Below are positions 1-7,364 of a DNA stretch of 13,706 nucleotides, piece by piece. Position 1 is the stretch's first letter. Every line of letters starts with the position of its first letter. A model generated the notes under the pieces. That model was not told the DNA's origin, ran no database searches, and was given only the letters and a program-made list of their open reading frames with translations. The position numbers and the translations under genes were made by a program. Source of the DNA: an uncultured bacterium (GTDB lineage Bacteria > Planctomycetota > Uabimicrobiia > Uabimicrobiales > JABWCH01); NCBI GenBank assembly GCA_938003875.1, contig CALKWO010000356.1, positions 1-13,706 on the forward strand, given 5' to 3'.

Positions 1-76
1 AGACGCAGGGATTGCGCTGGCGGTGGGCTTTTGGGATGCGGTGGCTTTTTCGGCGCAACCCTGCGCCTACATCATT
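1..76. repeat. Intergenic hairpin repeat, copy 1
   Basis: First of three copies of an imperfect inverted repeat. The left arm CGCAGGG-A-TTGCGC (4-17) pairs with the right arm GCGCAACCCTGCG (53-65), giving 13 Watson-Crick pairs with one bulged A. The stem can extend inward through T18.G52, G19-C51 and G20.T50. The loop is about 30 bases and G-rich. The copy begins at the first base of the window, so it may extend further left. It is followed 99 bases later by an almost identical copy. A terminator, mRNA-end-protecting or REP-like role is possible but not shown. Confidence 0.85.
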
Positions 77-99
77 TCTTTTAAGGGGGGATGGAGCAA

Positions 100-175
100 A
101 GACGCAGGGATTGCGCTGGCGGTGGGCTTTTGGGATGCGGTGGCTTTTTCGGCGTAACCCTGCGCCTACATCATT
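100..175. repeat. Intergenic hairpin repeat, copy 2
   Basis: Identical to positions 1-76 except for one base: C56 of copy 1 is T155 here. That turns a G-C stem pair into G.T (G.U in RNA), so the fold is kept. Arms lie at 103-116 and 152-164. The copy ends 10 bases from the stop codon of the minus-strand porin gene, so a transcript of that gene would carry both hairpins in its 3' end. No clear T-run follows on the minus strand, so it is not a textbook intrinsic terminator. Confidence 0.87.
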
Positions 176-185
176 TTGCTGCCTT

Positions 186-1556
186 TTAAAAATTCAATAT
201 CATTGTTCCATGAAGTCTTATGCTGTCTCCTTTTTTCTGGCTTTCATAGCTTGTTCTCCAATAGGATATTTCTCCGCCTATGGTGCAATATTCTGTCAGG
301 CTGTAGTAGGTATTGCCATAGATGCTCCAGTTTTTGCTGCGCATTCCTGGGCTGAGATCTTCATCGTCAGGGTCGTCCATGCCAAAGCCTAGATTGTATT
401 TCCATTTAGAGATAGGGCCTATTTCCAGGGCTAGCCATCCTCCCTGGGAAGAAATTTCTTTCAGTCTGGTTTTATTGACGGTTTGTTGCACTCCTCCCAG
501 ATAAGAACCTAAGTTTTTTCCTATCCAGATTTCTCCTCTTAGGGCAATGTTTTCATAGAGGGGAAGGGTAATGTCCAGGGCCAGCGACCAGGAATCAAAG
601 TCTTTATTTTTTCCCTGGTTGTCCAGGTCATATTCTTCTTGCCCCCAATGTCCTGAAATTCCAAAGGATGCTGATTTTTCCATCCATAGAGGGAGACAAA
701 TGCCTGCTCTTCCTTGTATAGTGGGAAATCCTGAATCTTCTCCTGCATCCAGGTATTCAGGATATAGAAGATTTGTGTTGCCTACCGTTCTGGTAAAAGC
801 AGCATCCAGGGATAATTTGCTGTTTTTTCCTATTTCCCATCCTTTACTCAGGCGTATTTGAGGACGGCGATAGCCTATATTTCCAGAAGAGCATAGAACC
901 ATGAAATTGATGGTGTCTGGATTTAGAGGAGCAACCAGATCGAAGGTCTGGCCTGCAAGGATGCTAAAATCGCTTTTTTTCCAATGAACCTTGATATAAG
1001 CATGGCGAAATCGCAAATGTGGTGTATTTTCTCCCCCACCACCATAAAAGTCCATTTCTATTTTTCCTGTCGTTTCTATTCCTTCCCATAGAGGAGCTTT
1101 TATATCAAAGCCAAAGCGAGTCTGGTTGGCTGTCAGATTGAGCTGGTCGTCTTCCTGGTCTATTCTTTCTTCGGATTCCACAAAATAGGCGATGTTTCCA
1201 TTGTTTATACGTGCGCTATCATAGATCACATCTGCTTTTATATAACCATAGAGTGTGATGTCCAGCTTGCCTTTCAGAAATTTCATATTCAGAGGGGAAC
1301 TCTGTTTTTCTAGTCTGTCTATTCTTTCCAGCAGTTCTTTGTTTTCTTGCTGCAAAAGACTTTTCAGAGGTGTTTCTGGCTCTGGAGATTTCTGTGGCTC
1401 TAGCTTATTTTTGAGTTCTTGAAAGGATCTTTCCAGTAGCTCTATCCTTTCTTTCAAATCTTTGTTTTCCTGACGCAAGCTTTGTATTTCATCTCCAAAA
1501 GCATTCAAAAAACAAAAAGAAAAAAACAAAAAGAAAAAGGAAAATTTCATCATCAT
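186..1556 (-). CDS. DcaP-like outer-membrane porin
   Basis: Predicted outer-membrane beta-barrel channel of 456 residues, most like the DcaP type of trimeric porin. Residues 1-21 form a Phe-rich signal peptide with a plausible cleavage after NAFG. Residues 24-85 are a coiled coil holding two similar blocks (26-42 and 66-83, both QENKxLxERIxxLE after alignment). From about residue 98 alternating amphipathic strands run to the end, beginning LYGYIKADVIYD, a DcaP-like first strand, and closing with NF, the terminal aromatic typical of barrel proteins inserted by BAM. Substrate cannot be read from sequence. Three consecutive ATG codons occupy the start; an AAGGA lies 4, 7 and 10 bases upstream of them, so the second or third ATG may be the true start. 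The gene is transcribed away from the rest of the window and ends beside hairpin copy 2. Confidence 0.85.
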   Translation of the reverse strand: MMMKFSFFFLFFSFCFLNAFGDEIQSLRQENKDLKERIELLERSFQELKNKLEPQKSPEPETPLKSLLQQENKELLERIDRLEKQSSPLNMKFLKGKLDITLYGYIKADVIYDSARINNGNIAYFVESEERIDQEDDQLNLTANQTRFGFDIKAPLWEGIETTGKIEMDFYGGGGENTPHLRFRHAYIKVHWKKSDFSILAGQTFDLVAPLNPDTINFMVLCSSGNIGYRRPQIRLSKGWEIGKNSKLSLDAAFTRTVGNTNLLYPEYLDAGEDSGFPTIQGRAGICLPLWMEKSASFGISGHWGQEEYDLDNQGKNKDFDSWSLALDITLPLYENIALRGEIWIGKNLGSYLGGVQQTVNKTRLKEISSQGGWLALEIGPISKWKYNLGFGMDDPDDEDLSPGMRSKNWSIYGNTYYSLTEYCTIGGEISYWRTSYESQKKGDSIRLHGTMILNF

Positions 1557-1590
1557 CGTTTCCTTCCATCCAGGAAAAAGTATTTCCAGC

Positions 1591-1618
1591 TTGACTTTCG
1601 TTTCTCAATCATTACAAT
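1591..1618 (+). promoter_or_regulatory. Possible promoter for the 1702-6264 gene pair
   Basis: TTGACT (1591-1596), a 16-base spacer and TACAAT (1613-1618) match sigma-70-type -35 and -10 boxes at 5/6 each. Transcription would start near 1625, giving a leader of about 77 bases to the start codon at 1702. The predicted start lies only a few bases from that of the opposing porin promoter, so the two would face each other. If both are real they could interfere. Confidence 0.45.
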
Positions 1619-1636
1619 TTTCTTATGCAGAAGGCT

Positions 1637-1665
1637 AGTTTAAATCAAAAGTCCTTCTTTTTCAA
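1637..1665 (-). promoter_or_regulatory. Possible promoter for the porin gene
   Basis: Read on the minus strand: TTGAAA (plus 1660-1665), a 17-base spacer, then TAAACT (plus 1637-1642). These match sigma-70-type boxes at 5/6 and 4/6. Transcription would start near 1630, leaving a leader of about 75 bases before the porin start. In this AT-rich spacer such matches arise by chance, so support is modest. Confidence 0.35.
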
Positions 1666-1701
1666 ATCAAAAAAATTCTTTTTCTGCAATAGGAAAAAAT
1701 T

Positions 1702-2517
1702 ATGGGAAGAAAAGATTCTGTTTTGGTAAAAAAACTGCATCGCTATCGTCAGCTTATGCCCTATCTGATGCCAACAAGGAATGAATCTGTTGTTTACTAT
1801 GATACATACATCAAAGCTGAGGAATTGCTGAAATTTTTGGAAAGTGTCAAGGACAAGACACCCAAAATTACGCTAACACATCTTTTGGTCAAGGCATGTG
1901 CTATGGGAATGATCCAGCATCCTACAATGAACCAATATGTGTCTGGGCAGAGGCTCTATCAAAGAGAAAAGGTGGAAATTTCTTTTTCCATCAAGAAAGA
2001 AAAAGTATCGCAGGCTCCTCTTAAAGTCCTCAAGATGGAAATCCCCAAAGACGAAAATCTGGAATCTCTTGCGTCGAGAATCCAAGAACGGCTGGGAGTA
2101 GAAAGAAGTGAAGCCAAAACATACACGGATAAAGAAATAGACTATCTGGCGATTCTTCCGAGATTTTTGCTGAAATTCCTGGTAAAATTAGTTCGTGTTC
2201 TCGATTATTATAACCTTTTGCCAAATTCTTTCATTGAGAAAGATCCGTTGTTTGCTAGTTTATTTATTGCGAATCTTGGTAGCATTGGAGTCGATCCAGG
2301 ATACCATCATCTTTATGAATATGGGAATATCTCGATTTTCTGTATGGCAGGGAAGATCAAAGATATGGCAGTGGTAGAAGAGGGAAAAATCATAGCAAGA
2401 AAAATCTTGCATATCCGATGGAGCTATGATGAACGCATCGATGATGGAATGAATTCCACCAATGGAATCGACACTGTTGTCAAAATTTTAGAAAACCCTT
2501 TTGAATATTTTGCTTAG
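1702..2517 (+). CDS. Stand-alone E2-type acyltransferase-like protein, catalytic His absent
   Basis: This 271-residue protein resembles the catalytic domain of 2-oxo acid dehydrogenase E2 subunits (the chloramphenicol acetyltransferase-like fold). It has no lipoyl domain and no peripheral-subunit-binding domain. Family marks seen: LTHLLVKA near residue 60, IANLGSIG in the second half, and a C-terminal block ending ILENPFEYF. The active-site signature, normally DHRxxDG, reads DERIDDG here (residues 243-249), so the catalytic His is Glu244 while Asp248 and Gly249 remain. Acyl transfer by the usual mechanism is therefore unlikely; a changed activity or a binding role is possible. AGGA at 1691-1694 sits 7 bases before the ATG. 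The next gene starts 9 bases after its stop, suggesting a two-gene operon. Confidence 0.8.
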   Translation: MGRKDSVLVKKLHRYRQLMPYLMPTRNESVVYYDTYIKAEELLKFLESVKDKTPKITLTHLLVKACAMGMIQHPTMNQYVSGQRLYQREKVEISFSIKKEKVSQAPLKVLKMEIPKDENLESLASRIQERLGVERSEAKTYTDKEIDYLAILPRFLLKFLVKLVRVLDYYNLLPNSFIEKDPLFASLFIANLGSIGVDPGYHHLYEYGNISIFCMAGKIKDMAVVEEGKIIARKILHIRWSYDERIDDGMNSTNGIDTVVKILENPFEYFA

Positions 2518-2526
2518 AGTAATTCT

Positions 2527-5500
2527 ATGATAGCCAGAAAAACGCTTTCTTCTATTTTTCAAATTCAGCCTGGAGAAGGACTTCCTGTAGCCTTGATGGC
2601 ATTGCATTCTTTTTTTATGGGCATTAGCCTTGTCTTTATTGGCTCTTGTGCCAGTGCCCTGTTCTTAGCCGAATTCGATGCGAGCATCCTCCCTTATGTG
2701 TATATTTTTATCGCCTTTTTTATCAGTATAACAGGGCTGTTCTATACAAAGCTGGAACAATGGCTTTCCTTTTCTACGCTGTTGACAGTAAATCTTGTTT
2801 TCAATATTGCCCTTCTCTTTTTATTTCGTTTTTTTCTTTCACTGAGTCTTCCTATTGGCGTACTGCTCTATTTTTGGTGGTATGCTATGGATATACTTTT
2901 GAATCTGGAATTCTGGGGACTGGCAGGCAGGCTTTTCAATATTCGTCAGGGGAAGCGGTTCTTTGGCTTTCTAGGTTCACCCGAACTTCTAGCAACTACG
3001 ATTGGCGGGCTTTCGATTCCCTGGATCGTTCCTTTATTTGGGACATCCAATCTTCTTTTTATCTGCGCCTTTTCTAACATAGCCTGTCTGATAATTTTGC
3101 TATATATCGTAAAAAAATTCCCTGACAAGCTATCCCCTGTAGCTCAACAGGCAATACACAAAAAGGGAAAAAAAATTCAAACGGCCTGGGATTTGTTCAA
3201 AAATCCTTATAGTCGATGGATCTTCGTTTTTTCCTCGCTATGCTGGCTCGTCTATTATTTTGTTGACAATCTTTTCTATGAAAGAGCAGGGGCGCAGTTC
3301 AAAAGCCAGGAGGAGCTTGCTTCCTTTTTTGGAAACTTTTTTGCCCTGATGGGTACTATTGCTTTTTTGGTACGTTTTTTCCTGGCAGACAGACTTATTT
3401 CTCGATATGGACTTAGCTTTGCCCTGCTTACAACGCCTATTCTGGTCTTATATGGCGGAATATGCATCGTAATTTCTGGAAATATCATGGGCAGTGTCCC
3501 TCTGATTTTCTGGCTTACAAGCGGGACAAGGCTTTTAGAGGCCAGCACTCGCAGATCCCTTCATCGCTCTGCACGAGGGATACTCTATCAGGCTATTCCT
3601 GCGGAGTTACGCCTAAAAGCCCAGACCATCACAGAAAGCGTTGTGGATCAGATGGCAGCAGCAGTCGCAGGAATTATACTGTTAATTTTGACTGCCTGTT
3701 TTTCATCTCCTTTGCTTCCTATAGCTTATTTCCTTATCATTCTTTGCTTTGTATGGATTTTTGTCTCTATACTTCTGCACCAAGAATATAAAGCCTTTCT
3801 TACCAAAGAATTCCTGAAAAGAAATATCCAGGAATTTTTTCTTTCTGTCAATGATAAATGCAGTGTTGCCTTGCTTCAGAATGCTCTCAAGAGCAATCAT
3901 CCTGGAGAAGTAATCTATGCCTTGAACATGATAGAAGAAAACAATCCTCAATCTCTGGAAAAGCATCTTTTGCCTCTTCTATCCCATCCTGAAGCTCAGG
4001 TAAGAGGGGATTGTCTGCAAAGAATCGAAAGAATGAATCTTTCTTCTTTACTGGAGCATGTTTCTCGCCTGATCAGGGTAGAAAGTTCCTTTGTTGTGAA
4101 AGGAATAGCCTTACGCACGCTGGCTTCACTTGGAGGCTCTGGCGTTCTTGATGAAATTTTGCCGTATTTAGAGCAAGAAAATATGGAAATCAAAAAAGGG
4201 GCCATGGTGGGGCTTTTAAAAAGCGGTGGGATACAGGGTGTTCTGTTTTCTGGCATGGATCTGCTAAAAAAAGTAAGTTCAGAAAACTCCATAGATAGAA
4301 TATGCGCTGCTAAAGTACTGGGAGAAGTAGGAATCCAGGATTTCTATCAACCTTTGTTACAACTTTTGCAGGATAAAGATCCACTTGTCAGGCAACAGGC
4401 CTTGTTGTCTGCAGGAAAGTTGAAAAATGCCAAGCTCTGGCCTTTGGTGATAGAAAACCTAAAGTTGCCTGTCAGCAGAGAATTTGCTTTAAACGCCCTG
4501 GTATCAGGAGGAAAGAATACTCTGCAAGAGCTAGCTGCTGCTATTGATCAGGATACATCATCCAATGAGATGAAATACTGGATTGTGCGTGCTTTAGGGC
4601 AGATCAAAGGAGAAAAGGCCATACAAATTCTCCTGAGCCATTTCAACATGGAAGACAAAAATATTTTTTCTCAGATGCTTTTAGCCCTCAGTTTGTGTGG
4701 ATATCATGAACCAGGCAATACACAAGAACCTTCTCTTATGAAGTCAAGACTAAAACAAGAAAGCTGCGATGCAGCCTTTCTCCTTGTGCACCTGAAAGCC
4801 TTTGAAAATGTGTCCTGGGGTACACTTCTTATCACGGCTTTGGAAAACGAATTCAAACAGGCCCAAAGAAGGATTTTCTATTTGCTTTCTTTTCTCTATG
4901 ATTCGCATGTTGTCCTCGAAGCATGTGAAAATCTCTATCATCCTTTATCGGAAAGAAGAGCATACGCTATGGAAATTTTAGACAACTTGCTTTCCTTGGA
5001 AATCAAGAGCTTTGTTTTTCCTTTGCTGGACAACCTCACTTTAGAGAAAAGAATCAATGCGTTGATCAAAGAATTTCCGCATGCAGACATGACGCAGGAA
5101 AGACGATTGCAAGAAGTTTCCAGGCAAGCAGAAACCTGGTGCTGTTACTGGCTGCAAGCCTGCGCTATATACAGTATGGCACAAGCAAAAGAGAAAGAAA
5201 ACCTGGATTATATTCTTTCCTATGTGCATCACTCCAATGCTTTAGTGAGGGAAACTGCGATATGGGCTTGTTTCCAACTGGCAGGAGAAAGTTGGGAAAA
5301 GGAAGTGGCCTGGAACGATAGCAGCATCAAAGAATGGATTGTGGATATAAAAGCCAATATTCATAGAGAAGTATCTCTATTTCTCACTATTGCAAAAGTC
5401 CAATTTCTCAAGAAAATCAGCATTTTCAGTGAAATCCCAGAAGAGTCTTTGTCTAAAATTGTTCCCTATTTTCAATTGCTCCAGGTAAACGCAGGAAATC

Positions 5501-6264
5501 TGATCTTCCAGGAGGGAGATCCAGGAGAAAGCCTGTATATCATAATCCAGGGGCAAGTCAGGGTATACAATACAAAAGGCACAATCGCTACTTTAGGACA
5601 AAATGAAGTTTTTGGGGAATTTTCCCTTTGGGATTCCCAACCGCGTTCTGCCTCTGTTATATCAGAGAGTGATACAAAGCTGATCTATCTGGACAAAAAT
5701 ACATTTGATTCCATCATCATAGAAAGGCCAGAGATACTCAAAAGTATCATCAAGGTCTTATGCAGACGATTGAGGCAGCATATTCCCCATCTTCTCAAGA
5801 AAAGCGAAGAATTGTCCCAGGAAGAAGAAAAAGAGAAAGAAAATCTTTTGCCTCTGGAAAAGGTTCTTTTCCTCAAAACAATCCCCTTTTTCTCTACGAT
5901 ACCCGACAAAAATCTGGAGGAAATACTTTCTATAACCAAAGAAGAAAAATACGAACGAGGGGAAAGCATCATCTCCCAGGGAAGCATTGTAAAATATATG
6001 TATGTCATTCTTTCAGGCCAGGTTTCTTTCCAAAACGGTCAGGAAATTTTTGGCTATGGAGAAAGCGGAGAAATTTTTGGAGAGCTTTTTCTCTTTGATT
6101 TTGAACCTATCTCTGCCTCCATCAAAGCTGAAAAAAACACTCATGTCCTGACCATAGAAAGAGAAAGCTTCTGCGAAATGATGGAAGACAGAATAGAGAT
6201 TGCAAAGGGCATTATCTATTCCCTTATCCAGAGACATCGCAGCATCCTTGCCAGACGAGATTAG
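2527..6264 (+). CDS. Nucleotide-transporter-like membrane protein with HEAT repeats and two cyclic-nucleotide-binding domains
   Basis: This 1245-residue protein has three parts. Residues 1-420 hold about a dozen hydrophobic helices and resemble the ATP/ADP-translocase (NTT, Npt1/Npt2) family or a related MFS carrier, beginning with an IQPGEG stretch before helix 1 and including FYERAGAQF and ELASFFGNFFA near 250-273. Residues about 440-860 are helical pairs typical of HEAT repeats (for example DKDPLVRQQALLSAGKL, 616-632). Residues about 960-1080 and 1113-1240 are two cyclic-nucleotide-binding (CNB) domains. The first keeps the phosphate cassette, FGEFSLWDSQPRSASV, with Arg1040. The second reads FGELFLFDFEPISASI, with Ile1195 where the Arg should be. 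Fusions of NTT-like carriers to HEAT or CNB domains are known in free-living bacteria; the transported substrate is unknown. The start lacks a strong Shine-Dalgarno and may rely on coupling to the upstream gene. Confidence 0.82.
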   Translation: MIARKTLSSIFQIQPGEGLPVALMALHSFFMGISLVFIGSCASALFLAEFDASILPYVYIFIAFFISITGLFYTKLEQWLSFSTLLTVNLVFNIALLFLFRFFLSLSLPIGVLLYFWWYAMDILLNLEFWGLAGRLFNIRQGKRFFGFLGSPELLATTIGGLSIPWIVPLFGTSNLLFICAFSNIACLIILLYIVKKFPDKLSPVAQQAIHKKGKKIQTAWDLFKNPYSRWIFVFSSLCWLVYYFVDNLFYERAGAQFKSQEELASFFGNFFALMGTIAFLVRFFLADRLISRYGLSFALLTTPILVLYGGICIVISGNIMGSVPLIFWLTSGTRLLEASTRRSLHRSARGILYQAIPAELRLKAQTITESVVDQMAAAVAGIILLILTACFSSPLLPIAYFLIILCFVWIFVSILLHQEYKAFLTKEFLKRNIQEFFLSVNDKCSVALLQNALKSNHPGEVIYALNMIEENNPQSLEKHLLPLLSHPEAQVRGDCLQRIERMNLSSLLEHVSRLIRVESSFVVKGIALRTLASLGGSGVLDEILPYLEQENMEIKKGAMVGLLKSGGIQGVLFSGMDLLKKVSSENSIDRICAAKVLGEVGIQDFYQPLLQLLQDKDPLVRQQALLSAGKLKNAKLWPLVIENLKLPVSREFALNALVSGGKNTLQELAAAIDQDTSSNEMKYWIVRALGQIKGEKAIQILLSHFNMEDKNIFSQMLLALSLCGYHEPGNTQEPSLMKSRLKQESCDAAFLLVHLKAFENVSWGTLLITALENEFKQAQRRIFYLLSFLYDSHVVLEACENLYHPLSERRAYAMEILDNLLSLEIKSFVFPLLDNLTLEKRINALIKEFPHADMTQERRLQEVSRQAETWCCYWLQACAIYSMAQAKEKENLDYILSYVHHSNALVRETAIWACFQLAGESWEKEVAWNDSSIKEWIVDIKANIHREVSLFLTIAKVQFLKKISIFSEIPEESLSKIVPYFQLLQVNAGNLIFQEGDPGESLYIIIQGQVRVYNTKGTIATLGQNEVFGEFSLWDSQPRSASVISESDTKLIYLDKNTFDSIIIERPEILKSIIKVLCRRLRQHIPHLLKKSEELSQEEEKEKENLLPLEKVLFLKTIPFFSTIPDKNLEEILSITKEEKYERGESIISQGSIVKYMYVILSGQVSFQNGQEIFGYGESGEIFGELFLFDFEPISASIKAEKNTHVLTIERESFCEMMEDRIEIAKGIIYSLIQRHRSILARRD

Positions 6265-6341
6265 TATTCCATAGTGCAAAATTGTAAAAAAAATATCAAT
6301 AAGAAAAAAGAAAACGAAGAAGCAGGAATCAGAGATTTTGC

Positions 6342-6370
6342 TTGATGAAAGAGAGATTGTCTGTTATTCT
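6342..6370 (+). promoter_or_regulatory. Weak candidate promoter before proline dehydrogenase
   Basis: TTGATG (6342-6347), a 17-base spacer and TATTCT (6365-6370) match the -35 and -10 boxes at only 4/6 each. The 154-base spacer between the transporter-like gene and the proline dehydrogenase start is the largest gap in the plus-strand run, which is why a new promoter is plausible here. The sequence match alone is weak. Confidence 0.22.
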
Positions 6371-6405
6371 AGCTTAAAACACAAAGCTTTTTGTTACATT
6401 ACAAA

Positions 6406-6409
6406 AGGA
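6406..6409 (+). promoter_or_regulatory. Ribosome binding site that fixes the proline dehydrogenase start
   Basis: AGGA within ACAAAAGGAA lies 9 bases before ATG 6419. It directly abuts the in-frame ATG at 6410, and no comparable site precedes the ATG at 6338. This favours 6419. Confidence 0.6.
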
Positions 6410-6418
6410 ATGGATTTT

Positions 6419-7357
6419 ATGAATTTTAATTCATTGCTTGTCCGTATGCTGCCTTATTTTCCTAAAAAATTTGTAGGGCTAATCTCTAAAAGATATATTG
6501 CTGGGGAAAGTTTAGAAGATGCTGTCAGGAAAACAAGAGAGATTAACCAGAGAGGGGCCTGTGTTACAATAGATTACTTAGGGGAATTTGTCAGGGATAT
6601 GGCTACTGTGGAGGAAATGACAAAAACCTATAGCGATACCCTGGATGCTATACAGAAAAATGGGCTGGATGCAACGATTTCTCTAAAGCCTACTTCTTTT
6701 GGATACCTTTTTGATAAAGAAATTTGTTTTCAGAGCATTTATAAAATCGTAAAAAAAGCTCATGAATATAATAATAGAGTCACAATTGATATGGAAAATA
6801 GCCCGTTGACTGATTTTACATTAGAAATGTATGATAGACTGAGGAAAGAATTTCCTGATAGCATTGGAACTGTCATCCAGGCTTGTTTGAAAAGAACTTT
6901 AGCTGATAGTCAGAAGATTGCGCAAGGGGGCTTTGCTCATCTCAGACTTTGTAAGGGAATCTATATAGAATCAGAAAGCATTGCCTATCGCAAAACAGAG
7001 CAGATACATGATAGCTATCTGAAAGCTTTGGATGGTTTGTTTTCTCAAAAGGCATATATCGGTATAGCCACACACAACAACGATCTCCTATCCAGGGCAT
7101 TGAAGCTGATTGAAAAGCATAATCTCCGCCAAGATCAATATGAATTCCAGATGCTTTTGGGCGTGAGGCCTTTGCTGCTCGACAGGCTGATTGAGAAAGG
7201 CCACAAAGTCAGGGTGTATGTCCCTTTTGGAACAGACTGGTATGCGTATTCCTTACGAAGACTAAAAGAGAATCCTTCTATTGCAGGCAATGTTATGAAA
7301 GATATGATACCAGGCTTTCTATGGTCTGAAAGAATGCCCCAAGGCTTGATGGAATAA
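6419..7357 (+). CDS. Proline dehydrogenase (monofunctional)
   Basis: FAD-dependent proline dehydrogenase oxidising L-proline to pyrroline-5-carboxylate, the first step of proline catabolism. From ATG 6419 it has 312 residues, normal for the single-function enzyme. Family motifs (numbered from 6419): SKRYIAGE near 22-29; LRLCKGIY (175-182), the RLxKGxY strand; ATHNN (217-221); EFQMLLGVRP (242-251); and VRVYVPFG followed by WYAYSLRRLKENP (264-286), whose paired Arg residues bind the proline carboxylate. The reading frame is open upstream to ATG 6338, but those 27 residues are not family-like and lack a ribosome binding site. No pyrroline-5-carboxylate dehydrogenase lies nearby, so the second step must be encoded elsewhere. 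The next gene begins 7 bases after the stop. Confidence 0.95.
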   Translation: MNFNSLLVRMLPYFPKKFVGLISKRYIAGESLEDAVRKTREINQRGACVTIDYLGEFVRDMATVEEMTKTYSDTLDAIQKNGLDATISLKPTSFGYLFDKEICFQSIYKIVKKAHEYNNRVTIDMENSPLTDFTLEMYDRLRKEFPDSIGTVIQACLKRTLADSQKIAQGGFAHLRLCKGIYIESESIAYRKTEQIHDSYLKALDGLFSQKAYIGIATHNNDLLSRALKLIEKHNLRQDQYEFQMLLGVRPLLLDRLIEKGHKVRVYVPFGTDWYAYSLRRLKENPSIAGNVMKDMIPGFLWSERMPQGLME

Positions 7358-7364
7358 TTTTCTC

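Noticed and set aside
18..52. Possible two-tier G-quadruplex in the hairpin loop
   Set aside because: GG and GGG runs occur in copies 1 and 2, but copy 3 keeps too few, so the feature is not conserved with the repeat.
1..175. CRISPR-like array
   Set aside because: There are only two units, the repeat is much longer than a CRISPR repeat, the inter-unit stretch is 23 bases, and no cas genes are present.
12..392. Plus-strand 126-codon open frame at the left end
   Set aside because: Its first half translates the tandem hairpin repeats, giving the same peptide twice, and its second half is antisense to the porin. The loop differences in copy 3 change amino acids freely, so the repeat is not under coding selection.
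6338..6418. 27-codon N-terminal extension of proline dehydrogenase
   Set aside because: It has no ribosome binding site at 6338 and is unlike the family N-terminus, whereas AGGA is well placed for ATG 6419.
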